NCBI GenBank assembly: GCA_904419315.1
Contig: CAJFQY010000011.1
Coordinates: 1 to 64,000, forward strand
Direction: 5' to 3'
DNA: 64,000 nucleotides
Origin: Zongyangia gallinarum
GTDB lineage: Bacteria > Bacillota > Clostridia > Oscillospirales > Ruminococcaceae
Shown: piece by piece, positions 16,267 to 25,704 of the stretch
Numbering within the stretch: position 1 is the first letter of the stretch
Layout of the letters: each line of letters starts with the position of its first letter
Notes under the pieces: model-generated
The model's database searches: none
What the model was told of the DNA's origin: nothing
Seen by the model: the letters and a program-made list of their open reading frames with translations, nothing else
Made by a program: the position numbers and the translations under genes

Positions 16267-18240
16267 ATGGAGCAGATTAACAAACCATTTAAGCTGGTTT
16301 CGCCTTATAGCCCCACGGGAGACCAGCCGGAAGCGATCGCCAAGTTAGTCGAGGGCATCAAAAGAGGGGATAAGGAACAGACCCTGCTGGGAGTCACCGG
16401 TTCGGGAAAAACCTTTACCATGGCGAATATCATTGCGCAGATGAACCGTCCTACGCTCGTGCTTGCCCATAATAAAACGTTGGCAGCACAGCTTTGTTCT
16501 GAATTTAAGGAGTTTTTTCCAGAAAATGCAGTGGAATATTTCGTCTCCTATTACGATTACTATCAGCCTGAAGCGTATATTGCTTCGACCGACACCTATA
16601 TCGAAAAAGACAGTGCTATCAACGAGGAGATTGAAAAACTTCGCCATTCAGCGACTTCGTCGTTGTCGGAGCGCAGGGATGTGGTCATCGTCGCATCTGT
16701 TTCCTGCATCTACAGCTTGGGAGACCCTATTGATTACCGTAATATGGTCATTTCCCTGCGGCAAGGAATGCAAAAAGATAGGGATGAGCTGCTCAAAAAG
16801 CTAGTAGAAATACAGTATGAACGCAATGATATCAATTTTGTGCGGAATAAATTTCGGGTGCGGGGAGATGTAGTGGAGATTTTTCCCGCTTATTCTGGGG
16901 AAACTGCCATCAGAGTTGAATTTTTTGGCGATGAAATCGATCGGATTAGTGAGATTAACCCACTGACAGGGCAGATAAAAAATGTAGTTTCCCATGTGGC
17001 CATTTATCCCGCTTCCCATTACATTGTTCCGCAGGATAAGATGAAAGCGGCTATTGTGGATATCGAAAGGGAAATGGAGGAAAGAGTCGCCTACTTTAAG
17101 TCCAAGGATAAGCTGATCGAGGCCCAGCGTATACGGGAAAGGACCTGCTATGACATCGAAATGCTGCAGGAAATTGGCTTTTGTAAAGGGATTGAAAACT
17201 ATTCTCGTGTCCTGTCAGGCCGCGCTCCCGGGAGCTGCCCTTTCACGCTGCTGGACTATTTCCCTGATGATTTTCTTCTATTTGTGGACGAAGCCCATGT
17301 GACACTGCCACAGGTCAGGGGAATGTATGCGGGGGATCGAGCGAGAAAAGAGAGCCTTATTGAATATGGGTTCCGGCTTCCCTCAGCACTGGACAACCGT
17401 CCTCTGAATTTTGACGAGTTTTACAACAAGCTCAACCAGATTGTCTATGTCAGCGCCACGCCAGGCGAATTTGAACGGGAACACAGCACCCAAATTGTAG
17501 AACAGGTGATCCGCCCCACCGGCCTTTTGGATCCTAAGGTGACGGTAAAACCGGTAGAAGGACAGATTGACGATCTGCTCAGCGAAATTAATCTGCGTGC
17601 CCCCAAGGGAGAGCGGGTGCTGGTCACCACCTTGACCAAAAAGATGGCGGAGGATCTGACCTCTTACCTGGAAAATATGGGGGTCAGGGTCCGGTATATG
17701 CACCACGACATTGATACCATTGAGCGGATGGAGATTATTCGGGACCTGCGTTTGGGCGAGTTTGACGTACTGGTGGGCATCAACCTACTCCGTGAGGGAT
17801 TGGATATCCCTGAGGTTTCTCTGGTAGCCATTCTGGATGCGGATAAGGAGGGATTTTTGCGCAGCGAGACGTCCCTGATTCAGACCATTGGCCGTGCTGC
17901 CCGAAATGCTGAAGGCGAGGTCATCATGTACGCCGACAGCGTGACTGGCTCCATGGAGCGGGCCATTTATGAGACCCAGCGCCGGCGAGAGATTCAGATG
18001 CGGTATAATGAAGAACACGGAATTGTGCCGAAAACTATTAAAAAAGATGTTCGAGAGATTCTAGAGATTTCTAAGAAAGAGGAGTCTACAAACAAGAAAA
18101 CCAAGAAGCTTTCTCGGAAGGAACGGGAGGCCCTTATTGCAAAATATACTGTGGAGATGCGAAATGCCGCTAAAATTCTGGAGTTTGAGCATGCAGCGTA
18201 CCTACGGGATAAAATAAAAAAACTCAAGGAACAGGCATAG
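16267..18240 (+). CDS. uvrB: Excinuclease ABC subunit B
   Basis: Damage-verifying helicase of nucleotide excision repair, 657 residues, the usual length. Walker A GVTGSGKTFTMA (about 38-49), the DNA-gripping beta-hairpin with YFVSYYDYYQPEAYI, helicase motif VDEAHVTLPQ, motif VI QTIGRAARN and a C-terminal UVR motif (about 620-655) that contacts UvrC. Start ATG 16267 behind AAGGAG. uvrA follows after 17 bases, so the two form an operon. Confidence 0.98.
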   Translation: MEQINKPFKLVSPYSPTGDQPEAIAKLVEGIKRGDKEQTLLGVTGSGKTFTMANIIAQMNRPTLVLAHNKTLAAQLCSEFKEFFPENAVEYFVSYYDYYQPEAYIASTDTYIEKDSAINEEIEKLRHSATSSLSERRDVVIVASVSCIYSLGDPIDYRNMVISLRQGMQKDRDELLKKLVEIQYERNDINFVRNKFRVRGDVVEIFPAYSGETAIRVEFFGDEIDRISEINPLTGQIKNVVSHVAIYPASHYIVPQDKMKAAIVDIEREMEERVAYFKSKDKLIEAQRIRERTCYDIEMLQEIGFCKGIENYSRVLSGRAPGSCPFTLLDYFPDDFLLFVDEAHVTLPQVRGMYAGDRARKESLIEYGFRLPSALDNRPLNFDEFYNKLNQIVYVSATPGEFEREHSTQIVEQVIRPTGLLDPKVTVKPVEGQIDDLLSEINLRAPKGERVLVTTLTKKMAEDLTSYLENMGVRVRYMHHDIDTIERMEIIRDLRLGEFDVLVGINLLREGLDIPEVSLVAILDADKEGFLRSETSLIQTIGRAARNAEGEVIMYADSVTGSMERAIYETQRRREIQMRYNEEHGIVPKTIKKDVREILEISKKEESTNKKTKKLSRKEREALIAKYTVEMRNAAKILEFEHAAYLRDKIKKLKEQA

Positions 18241-18257
18241 ATACTGGAGGTAACAAT

Positions 18258-21080
18258 TTGGCAAGGGATAAAATTATCATTAAAGGCGCAAGGGAACACA
18301 ATCTCAAAAATATAGATTTGGAGATTCCCAGAGATAAGCTGGTGGTGTTTACGGGACTTTCTGGTTCTGGCAAGTCCTCTCTTGCTTTTGACACCATCTA
18401 TGCGGATGGCCAGCGGCGCTATGTGGAGAGTCTCTCCTCCTATGCGCGGCAATTTTTAGGCCAGATGGAAAAACCAGATGTAGACTATATTGAAGGGCTC
18501 TCTCCAGCCATTTCCATCGACCAAAAGACAACTTCGAAAAACCCACGTTCCACCGTAGGCACGGTGACAGAAATCTATGATTATCTCCGCCTTCTCTATG
18601 CCCGCATTGGAATTCCCCATTGCCCGGTTTGCGGGAGAGAAATCAAACAGCAGACCGTGGATCAGATCGTGGATAAGGTCCTGGAGCTTTCAGAGGGTAC
18701 CCGGATCCAGGTGATGGCTCCGGTGGTACGGGCAAGAAAAGGTACCCATCAAAAGGAATTTGAGGCCGCAAGAAAAAGTGGCTATGTCCGTGTAAGAGTT
18801 GACGGCAACATTTATGATCTCTCGGAAGAGATCAGCCTGGAAAAGAACAAAAAGCACACCATTGAAATTATTGTAGATCGTCTGGTTATCAAAGAGGGTG
18901 TCCGGTCCCGGCTGGCTGATTCCATTGAAACAGCGGTGGGGTTGACAGGCGGATTGGCAGTCATCGATGTCATTGGCGGAGAAGAGATCATGTTTTCGCA
19001 AAATTACTCCTGCCCAGAACATAACATTAGCATCGATGAGCTTTCTCCTCGGATGTTTTCCTTCAATAATCCCTTTGGCGCATGTGAAAAGTGTACCGGT
19101 CTTGGTACCTTTTTAAAGGTGGATCCAGATTTAGTGATTCCGGATAAAAAGCTGAGTATCCGTCAGGGAGCGATTAAGGCCAGTGGATGGTATTTTTCCG
19201 ATGGCGGTATTGCCCAGATGTATTATGAGGGCCTGGCCAAACACTATGATTTTTCTTTGGATACCCCTGTCCGTCAGCTGCCCAAAAAAATCATGGACAT
19301 TCTGCTTTATGGTACCAAAGGGGAAAAGATCAAACTTCAAAGGGAAAAAGGACTTTCTCAAAGCACCTACTTTACAGATTTTGAGGGAATAGTCAACAAC
19401 CTGGAGCGGCGTTTTCGAGAAAGTAACAGCGAATGGATGCGGGAGGAAATCTCCTCCTATATGAGCAGTGTCGAGTGCCCGGAATGCCATGGGGATAGAC
19501 TAAAAAAAGAAGTTCTTGCAGTCACGGTAGGCGGCATCAACATCAGTGATTTTTGTAAGATGTCGGTGGTGGATGCGTTATCCTTTATCGAACATCTGGA
19601 TTTGACAGAGCGGGAGCACATGATTGCAGATCGTGTGCTCAAAGAGATCACAGAACGTCTGGGATTTTTGCAGAGCGTAGGGTTGGAGTATCTGACCCTG
19701 TCCCGTTCTGCCAGCACCCTTTCCGGTGGTGAAAGCCAGCGGATTCGGCTTGCCACCCAGATTGGCTCTTATCTGGTAGGGGTTCTCTACATTCTGGACG
19801 AGCCAAGCATCGGACTGCATCAAAGGGATAACGACAAGCTGATCGCAACCCTGAAGAGGCTTCGTGACTTGGGAAACACCTTGATTGTAGTAGAACATGA
19901 TGACGAGACGATGTTGGCTGCTGACTACATTGTAGACATTGGTCCAGGAGCGGGACGGCATGGTGGTGAGGTGGTCTTTGCCGGAACAGTAGAGGATATG
20001 ATGAAATGTGATGCCTCTATTACCGGGCAATATCTCAGTGGGAAAAAGAAAATCCCAGTTCCCAAAGAGCGCAGAAAAGGAGACGGACGCTATCTGGAAA
20101 TCAAGGGGGCGGCAGAGAATAATCTGAAAAATATAGATGTAAAACTGCCGTTGGGTGTATTCACAGCTATTACCGGGGTGTCCGGCTCGGGAAAAAGCTC
20201 ACTGGTCAATGAGATCCTTTATAAAAAGCTGGCTCATGAGCTCAATGGCGCCCGGACCAAAGCCGGAAAACATGAGGATATGATTGGCATTGAGCAATTG
20301 GATAAGGTGATCGATATCAACCAATCCCCCATTGGTCGGACGCCGCGGTCCAACCCAGCAACCTACACCGGCGTCTTTACCGATATCCGGGAGGTGTTTG
20401 CCCAGACCAATGAGGCTAAAATGCGTGGTTACAATTCTGGCCGTTTCTCCTTTAATGTGAAAGGCGGCAGATGTGAGGCATGCGAAGGAGACGGCATTAT
20501 CAAGATTGAGATGCATTTCCTTCCTGACATCTATGTCCCCTGCGAAGTTTGTAAAGGCAAGCGGTATAACCGTGAGACCTTGGAGATAAAATATAAGGGG
20601 AAGACCATCTACGACATTTTAGAGATGACGGTAGAAGAAGGCTTGCAATTTTTCGCCAATCACCAGAAAATCAGCCGAAAGCTCCAGACCCTTTATGATG
20701 TGGGACTTGGCTATGTCAAGATCGGACAGCCGGCCACCACGCTTTCCGGCGGAGAGGCACAGCGGGTAAAATTGGCTACCGAGCTTTCTCGGCGTCCTAC
20801 CGGTCGCACCATCTATATCTTGGACGAGCCTACTACCGGCCTTCATGCTGATGACGTCAACAAGCTTATTCAGGTGCTACAGAAGCTGGTGGATAGCGGT
20901 AATACAGTGGTTGTTATTGAGCATAATCTGGATGTCATCAAGACTGCGGATTACATTATCGACCTTGGCCCGGAAGGCGGTGACAAGGGCGGTGAAGTTG
21001 TCGTTTGCGGCACACCAGAGGAAGTTGTTCAATGTGAACGGTCTTATACTGGTCGATATCTTAAAAAAATGCTCAAATAA
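18258..21080 (+). CDS. uvrA: Excinuclease ABC subunit A
   Basis: DNA-damage sensor ATPase of nucleotide excision repair, 940 residues, full length. It has two ABC ATPase modules (Walker A GLSGSGKSS near 32 and GVSGSGKSS near 640; signatures TLSGGESQRIRLA and TLSGGEAQRVKLA) and zinc-finger cysteine pairs (CPVCGRE, CEKCTGLG, CEACEGDG, CEVCKGKR). The start is TTG 18258 behind TGGAGG. It is cotranscribed with uvrB. Confidence 0.98.
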   Translation: MARDKIIIKGAREHNLKNIDLEIPRDKLVVFTGLSGSGKSSLAFDTIYADGQRRYVESLSSYARQFLGQMEKPDVDYIEGLSPAISIDQKTTSKNPRSTVGTVTEIYDYLRLLYARIGIPHCPVCGREIKQQTVDQIVDKVLELSEGTRIQVMAPVVRARKGTHQKEFEAARKSGYVRVRVDGNIYDLSEEISLEKNKKHTIEIIVDRLVIKEGVRSRLADSIETAVGLTGGLAVIDVIGGEEIMFSQNYSCPEHNISIDELSPRMFSFNNPFGACEKCTGLGTFLKVDPDLVIPDKKLSIRQGAIKASGWYFSDGGIAQMYYEGLAKHYDFSLDTPVRQLPKKIMDILLYGTKGEKIKLQREKGLSQSTYFTDFEGIVNNLERRFRESNSEWMREEISSYMSSVECPECHGDRLKKEVLAVTVGGINISDFCKMSVVDALSFIEHLDLTEREHMIADRVLKEITERLGFLQSVGLEYLTLSRSASTLSGGESQRIRLATQIGSYLVGVLYILDEPSIGLHQRDNDKLIATLKRLRDLGNTLIVVEHDDETMLAADYIVDIGPGAGRHGGEVVFAGTVEDMMKCDASITGQYLSGKKKIPVPKERRKGDGRYLEIKGAAENNLKNIDVKLPLGVFTAITGVSGSGKSSLVNEILYKKLAHELNGARTKAGKHEDMIGIEQLDKVIDINQSPIGRTPRSNPATYTGVFTDIREVFAQTNEAKMRGYNSGRFSFNVKGGRCEACEGDGIIKIEMHFLPDIYVPCEVCKGKRYNRETLEIKYKGKTIYDILEMTVEEGLQFFANHQKISRKLQTLYDVGLGYVKIGQPATTLSGGEAQRVKLATELSRRPTGRTIYILDEPTTGLHADDVNKLIQVLQKLVDSGNTVVVIEHNLDVIKTADYIIDLGPEGGDKGGEVVVCGTPEEVVQCERSYTGRYLKKMLK

Positions 21081-21093
21081 TTTGAAAAACCTA

Positions 21094-21122
21094 TTTACAA
21101 ACCGATACTAAAACAGTATAAT
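21094..21122 (+). promoter_or_regulatory. Promoter of the rubredoxin/flavodiiron genes
   Basis: TTTACA (21094-21099), 17-base spacer, TATAAT (21117-21122), immediately after uvrA. Confidence 0.8.
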
Positions 21123-21171
21123 TTAGTTAAGAATTTCACAATCCATGAATGTTGGAAAGGAGATTTCAAGT

Positions 21172-21330
21172 ATGGCAAAATATGTTTGCTCCGTATGTGG
21201 CTATGTCTACGACGAAGCAGAGGGCGCTCCTGATGCTGGCATTGCTCCCGGCACCAAATGGGAAGATGTTCCCGATGATTTTGTTTGTCCTCTTTGCGGT
21301 GTCGGAAAGGACATGTTCGAACAGGAATAA
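21172..21330 (+). CDS. Rubredoxin
   Basis: A 52-residue iron protein and one-electron carrier. Two CxxCG knuckles (VCSVCGY at 5-11, VCPLCGV near 38-44) bind one iron; the length and internal PGTKWEDVPDDFVCP are typical. Start ATG 21172 behind GGAAAGGAG. It stands directly before the flavodiiron protein, its known redox partner in oxygen and peroxide detoxification of anaerobes. Confidence 0.97.
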   Translation: MAKYVCSVCGYVYDEAEGAPDAGIAPGTKWEDVPDDFVCPLCGVGKDMFEQE

Positions 21331-21341
21331 CCAAACGGCGT

Positions 21342-21365
21342 AAGGGGGCTCACATTGGCCCCCTT
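21342..21365 (+). terminator. Hairpin between rubredoxin and flavodiiron genes
   Basis: AAGGGGGC paired with GCCCCCTT around an eight-base loop, then GCTCTTT. With its poor U run it may partly terminate, giving more rubredoxin than flavodiiron mRNA. Confidence 0.5.
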
Positions 21366-21391
21366 GCTCTTTGTGAAAGTGGGGAAATAAA

Positions 21392-22594
21392 ATGGCGAGT
21401 TACAAAATTACCGATTCTATTTATTCTGTTGGTGTACTTAATCCCAATATGCGCATTTTTGATATTGTCATGGAGACAGAATATGGGACAACATATAATT
21501 CCTATATTGTCAAAGGCAGTGAAAAAACGGCACTTGTCGAGACCTGCCATAAAACCTATTTTAGAGCTTATCAGGATAACATCAATGAAGTTGCAGATAT
21601 TAACAAGATTGACTATGTGATTATGAATCACAATGAGCCGGATCACTCTGGCGTGTTGGCAAAATTATTTGACCTCAATCCCAACCTGACCGTCATCGCA
21701 TCTCAGGCAGGTGCCCTTTATTTGAAGAATATCACCAATCGTCCGGGATTAAAGGTCCAGGTGGTCAAGGATGGCGATACGCTGGATTTGGGCGGGAAAA
21801 AGCTTCAATTTAGGATTGCCCCCTTCCTCCACTGGCCTGACTCTATGTTTACCTGGTGTGAAGAGGATAAGGTCCTTTTCTCCTGTGATTTCTTCGGCTG
21901 CCACTACTGTGAGCCCTATGGATTTGATGTTAATGTGGCCTATCCCAAAGCATATGAAATTGCACTGAAGGGCTACTACGATGCAATTTTTGGCCCCTTT
22001 GGCTCCTATGTGCGCAAAGGACTGGACAAAATTAAAGACATTGATCCTGAATTTATCTGTACAAGCCATGGCCCTATTCTCACCAAAGGCGGCAATATCC
22101 AGCACGTCAAAGAGATGTATGAGCTCTGGAGCCGTCCGGCGAAAAATGAGGCAACAACCATCCCGATATTTTATTGCACTGCTTATGGAAATACCGGAAT
22201 CCTAGCCAATGCGATTAAAGAGGGAATTCTCAGTGTACTGCCTGATGCGCAGGTACCTGTCTATGACATCAACGATTACGAGATGGGAGAGCTTGCTGCA
22301 CAACTGAATGGCAGTGATGCTTTTGTTATCGGTTCTCCCACCCTCAATCGTGCTGCCGTACCGCCGGTGCTGCAGCTGCTGAGCCATCTGGATATGATCA
22401 ATAACCAGAAGAAGCCTTGTATGGTCTTCGGTTCCTACGGATGGAGTGGGGAGGCTGTGCCTATGCTGACCACTTATCTGAAGGCGATGAAATTTAATGT
22501 CTTTGGTGATGGTTGCCGGGCTGTGTTTGTACCTTCTGAAGAAGAGATTGCCGCTGCCAAAGCCTACGGCGCAGATTTTGCAAAGACACTCTAA
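21392..22594 (+). CDS. Flavodiiron protein (FprA, oxygen/NO reductase)
   Basis: A-type flavoprotein of 400 residues that reduces O2 to water, or NO to N2O, with electrons from rubredoxin. The N-terminal metallo-beta-lactamase-like domain holds the diiron ligands HNEPDH (His80, Glu82, Asp84, His85), with later ligands in HWPDSM, CDFFGCH and SHGP. The C-terminal flavodoxin domain (from about 255) has the FMN loop YCTAYGNTG. It is preceded by rubredoxin under one promoter. Start ATG 21392 behind GGGGAA. Confidence 0.95.
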   Translation: MASYKITDSIYSVGVLNPNMRIFDIVMETEYGTTYNSYIVKGSEKTALVETCHKTYFRAYQDNINEVADINKIDYVIMNHNEPDHSGVLAKLFDLNPNLTVIASQAGALYLKNITNRPGLKVQVVKDGDTLDLGGKKLQFRIAPFLHWPDSMFTWCEEDKVLFSCDFFGCHYCEPYGFDVNVAYPKAYEIALKGYYDAIFGPFGSYVRKGLDKIKDIDPEFICTSHGPILTKGGNIQHVKEMYELWSRPAKNEATTIPIFYCTAYGNTGILANAIKEGILSVLPDAQVPVYDINDYEMGELAAQLNGSDAFVIGSPTLNRAAVPPVLQLLSHLDMINNQKKPCMVFGSYGWSGEAVPMLTTYLKAMKFNVFGDGCRAVFVPSEEEIAAAKAYGADFAKTL

Positions 22595-22602
22595 TTGAAT
22601 TG

Positions 22603-22637
22603 AAAAACCGCGGAAAGGAAGACTTTCCGCGGTTTTT
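22603..22637 (+). terminator. Terminator after the flavodiiron protein gene
   Basis: 15-bp stem AAAAACCGCGGAAAG with its complement and a five-base loop. Confidence 0.92.
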
Positions 22638-22666
22638 GTATTCTCTTCATCGGACTCGCCCCAAAG

Positions 22667-22695
22667 TTGTAATCCGGTTGGGGACATGGTATACT
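22667..22695 (+). promoter_or_regulatory. Promoter of the GH13 glycosidase gene
   Basis: TTGTAA (22667-22672), 17-base spacer, TATACT (22690-22695). Confidence 0.65.
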
Positions 22696-22738
22696 TAATT
22701 TAAATTGTGCTTTCTGCTGTTAAAAGGAGATGACGGTA

Positions 22739-24052
22739 ATGTGGGCTGATGAGAGCGTTTTTTATCAAATATATCCTCTGGGATTTTGCGGCGCGCCAGA
22801 GCAAAACGACGGATTGGTTGTTCCGCGTATTGCGAAGGTGGCGGAGTGGATTCCTCATATTTTGCAGACAGGTGCGAATGCCATTTATTTTTCTCCTCTT
22901 TTTGATTCGGATTCCCATGGTTATGATACCAGAGATTATCGCCGACTGGACTGCAGGTTGGGAACAAATGCAGACTTTGCAAAAGTTTGCAGGCAGCTTC
23001 ACGAAAATAAAATCAAGGTTGTTCTAGATGGCGTATTTAACCATGTAGGGCGGGGATTCTGGGCTTTTCAGGATGTACTGCAAAATAGAGAGGGTTCACC
23101 TTATAAAGATTGGTTTCATATCAACTTTTCGGGTAATAGTAATTATATTGATGGCCTTTGGTACGAAGGATGGGAAGGACACTATGAACTAGTCAAGCTC
23201 AACCTGCGCAATGAGGAAGTGATTGCCCATCTCTTTGACTGCATCCGGGGCTGGGTAGAGGAATTTGACATTGACGGACTGCGGCTGGATGTGGCTTATA
23301 TGCTTGACCGAGACTTTTTACGTCGGCTCCACGATTTTTGTCAGGGCCTCAAACCAGATTTTTTCCTGGTGGGAGAAATGCTCCACGGGGACTACAATCA
23401 ATTGGTCAATGACCAGATGCTCCACTCTGCAACCAACTATGAATGTTATAAGGGGCTGTATTCCAGTTTTAACAGCATGAACATGTTTGAAATTGGTCAT
23501 TCCCTTTTGCGCCAATTCGGCCCGGAGAATTGGACTTTGTATAAGGGCAAGCATCTACTCAATTTTGTGGACAACCATGATGTGACTCGGGTAGCCAGTA
23601 TTCTGACCAATCCGGAACATCTGCCCTTAATTTACGGTATCCTTTTTGCCATGCCGGGGATCCCCTGCATCTATTACGGTAGCGAATGGGGGACAGAAGG
23701 GGTAAAACAGCAGGGAAGCGATGCCAATTTGCGCCCTTGTTTTGACGGACCTATTTTCAACGATTTGACCCAGCAGATTGCAGCCATGGCCCAGGCACAC
23801 CGAGATAGTTCTGCCCTTTGCTACGGTGATTATACCTCGCTGGTTCTCACCAATCGTCAGATTATATTCCAACGCAGATGTGATACAGAGCGGGTCATTG
23901 TTGCTGTCAATGCAGATTCACAGCCCTATGTAGCCCATTTTGACGCTCAGTCAGGACAGGGAAAGGATTTGATTACAGGACAGCTCCATGATTTTGGCGG
24001 CGGAAGTACGCTGCCCCCTTATAGTGTTTCCTACTGGCAAACTGAAAGATAG
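22739..24052 (+). CDS. GH13 alpha-glycosidase (alpha-amylase family)
   Basis: Intracellular alpha-amylase-family enzyme of 437 residues with no signal peptide. Family motifs are GVFNHVG, GLRLDVA (nucleophile Asp), FLVGEM (acid/base Glu) and FVDNHDVTR (stabilising Asp). The IYPLGFCGAPE opening and the lack of an N-terminal carbohydrate-binding domain suggest a compact maltodextrin-type glucosidase/cyclomaltodextrinase relative. ATG 22739 lies nine bases after AAGGAG; the ATG at 22730 abuts it. Monocistronic; substrate uncertain. Confidence 0.9.
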   Translation: MWADESVFYQIYPLGFCGAPEQNDGLVVPRIAKVAEWIPHILQTGANAIYFSPLFDSDSHGYDTRDYRRLDCRLGTNADFAKVCRQLHENKIKVVLDGVFNHVGRGFWAFQDVLQNREGSPYKDWFHINFSGNSNYIDGLWYEGWEGHYELVKLNLRNEEVIAHLFDCIRGWVEEFDIDGLRLDVAYMLDRDFLRRLHDFCQGLKPDFFLVGEMLHGDYNQLVNDQMLHSATNYECYKGLYSSFNSMNMFEIGHSLLRQFGPENWTLYKGKHLLNFVDNHDVTRVASILTNPEHLPLIYGILFAMPGIPCIYYGSEWGTEGVKQQGSDANLRPCFDGPIFNDLTQQIAAMAQAHRDSSALCYGDYTSLVLTNRQIIFQRRCDTERVIVAVNADSQPYVAHFDAQSGQGKDLITGQLHDFGGGSTLPPYSVSYWQTER

Positions 24053-24054
24053 AT

Positions 24055-24088
24055 AAAAATACAGCCGATTACTATCGGCTGTATTTTT
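24055..24088 (+). terminator. Terminator after the GH13 gene
   Basis: 15-bp stem AAAAATACAGCCGAT with its complement and a four-base loop. Confidence 0.92.
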
Positions 24089-24129
24089 ATTTGCGTGATG
24101 CCGAAAAGCCAGGACAAGGGGATTGTTGG

Positions 24130-24158
24130 TTGAATCTTAGGGCAAAAAATGATATAAT
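24130..24158 (+). promoter_or_regulatory. Promoter of the miaB operon
   Basis: TTGAAT (24130-24135), 17-base spacer, TATAAT (24153-24158). It starts the miaB-ricA-mutS-mutL-miaA run. Confidence 0.75.
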
Positions 24159-24193
24159 TATTTGAATTTCATCGTTTGGAAGGAGTTTCTGTT

Positions 24194-25651
24194 TTGCTCC
24201 AAAGCAAAGATTTAGAGATAGAGATTTCTACTACATCTAAAGGCACTGCTATGCAACTTGAGAGGATTGGCTGGGAGGCTCAGCAAAGCTATATTTCCCA
24301 GGTAAAAAGCTTATTGGAAGAGCGCTTTGACCATCCTCCTATAGCGTGTGTACGGACCTTTGGCTGCCAGCAAAATGAGGCGGACAGTGAGAAGATTCGA
24401 GGAATGCTTTCTCAAATGGGGTATGGACTTACAGAAGAAACCGCCCTTGCGGACCTGATCCTTTTTAATACCTGTGCGGTCCGGGAAAATGCGGAGGATC
24501 GTGTTTTTGGCAATGTAGGAGAACTTAAACGTCAGAAGGAACAAAATCCACACCTTATCATCGGACTGTGCGGCTGTATGGTTCAGCAGGAGCATATCGC
24601 CCAACGCATTAAAAAAAGCTATCCTTATGTAGATTTGGTTTTCGGTACCCATGCCTTGTCCTCATTTCCCCAGCTTTTACTAGAAAAGCTGAGCCGAAAC
24701 AAGAGGATATTTGACATCCATGACAGCGCGGGCGAGATCATTGAGGGTATGCCGGTGCGCAGAAAGGATGGGCTTAAGGCGTGGATTCCCATTATGTATG
24801 GGTGCAATAACTTCTGCACATACTGTATTGTACCCTATGTCAGAGGCAGGGAGCGAAGCCGTGAACCGGAAGCAATTCTGGAGGAAATCCGCGGGGTGAT
24901 CGCGCAAGGATATAAAGAGATCACACTTCTTGGGCAGAATGTCAACTCCTACGGTAAAACCCTGAAGACCCCTCTCTCCTTTGCAGGACTGCTGGAAAAG
25001 ATCAACGGCCTGGATGGGGATTTTCGCATCCGGTTTATGACGTCCCATCCCAAAGACTGTACCCATGAGCTAATTGACACAATTGCCAGATGCGACAAGG
25101 TATGCAACCACATCCATCTACCGGTCCAGTCGGGCAGCAGCCGGGTGTTAGCGGCAATGAACCGCCATTATACCCGGGAGGAATATATAGAGCTGATCCA
25201 GTATGCCCGAAAGAAGATTCCCGAAGTGTCCTTCACCAGCGATATTTTGGTAGGATTCCCAGGGGAGACCTATGAGGATTTCAAAGAAACTCTCCGGTTG
25301 GTTCAGGAGATAGAATACGACAGCCTTTATACTTTTATCTATTCTAAGCGGGAGGGGACAAAGGCCGCACAGATGGAGGATCCAGTGCCTTATGCAGAGA
25401 AATCCAGATGGCTCAGAGAGATTATAGAGGCGCAGGAAGAGATCGCCAGTCGGCGGCATCGAGGACTGATCGGACAGACTCTCCGTGTATTGGTGGAAGG
25501 TCCTGGAAAACATCCGGGAACGATGACGGGACGAAGTGAGCAGAATATCATTGTGGAATTCCCGGGTGATGAAAGCGCGAAAGGGCTTTTTGTTGATGTG
25601 AAGATAGACCGGGCAGCCAACTGGGCGGTGTTTGGCAAAGCTGTATTTTAG
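24194..25651 (+). CDS. miaB: tRNA-2-methylthio-N6-dimethylallyladenosine synthase MiaB
   Basis: Radical-SAM methylthiotransferase, 485 residues, that adds the methylthio group to i6A37 of tRNA. The N-terminal UPF0004 domain holds three cluster cysteines (FGCQQNE, NTCAVRE, CGCMVQQ), then the radical-SAM motif CNNFCTYC with IVPYVRGRE, and a C-terminal TRAM domain (from about 420). The start chosen is TTG 24194, eight bases after GGAAGGAG; ATG near 24251 would also leave all motifs intact. miaA, which makes its i6A substrate, lies in the same gene run. Confidence 0.96.
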   Translation: MLQSKDLEIEISTTSKGTAMQLERIGWEAQQSYISQVKSLLEERFDHPPIACVRTFGCQQNEADSEKIRGMLSQMGYGLTEETALADLILFNTCAVRENAEDRVFGNVGELKRQKEQNPHLIIGLCGCMVQQEHIAQRIKKSYPYVDLVFGTHALSSFPQLLLEKLSRNKRIFDIHDSAGEIIEGMPVRRKDGLKAWIPIMYGCNNFCTYCIVPYVRGRERSREPEAILEEIRGVIAQGYKEITLLGQNVNSYGKTLKTPLSFAGLLEKINGLDGDFRIRFMTSHPKDCTHELIDTIARCDKVCNHIHLPVQSGSSRVLAAMNRHYTREEYIELIQYARKKIPEVSFTSDILVGFPGETYEDFKETLRLVQEIEYDSLYTFIYSKREGTKAAQMEDPVPYAEKSRWLREIIEAQEEIASRRHRGLIGQTLRVLVEGPGKHPGTMTGRSEQNIIVEFPGDESAKGLFVDVKIDRAANWAVFGKAVF

Positions 25652-25704
25652 TGGGGAGACCCTTAAAATAAATCATTTTGAAAAAAGTTTGGGAGGATAT
25701 AACC

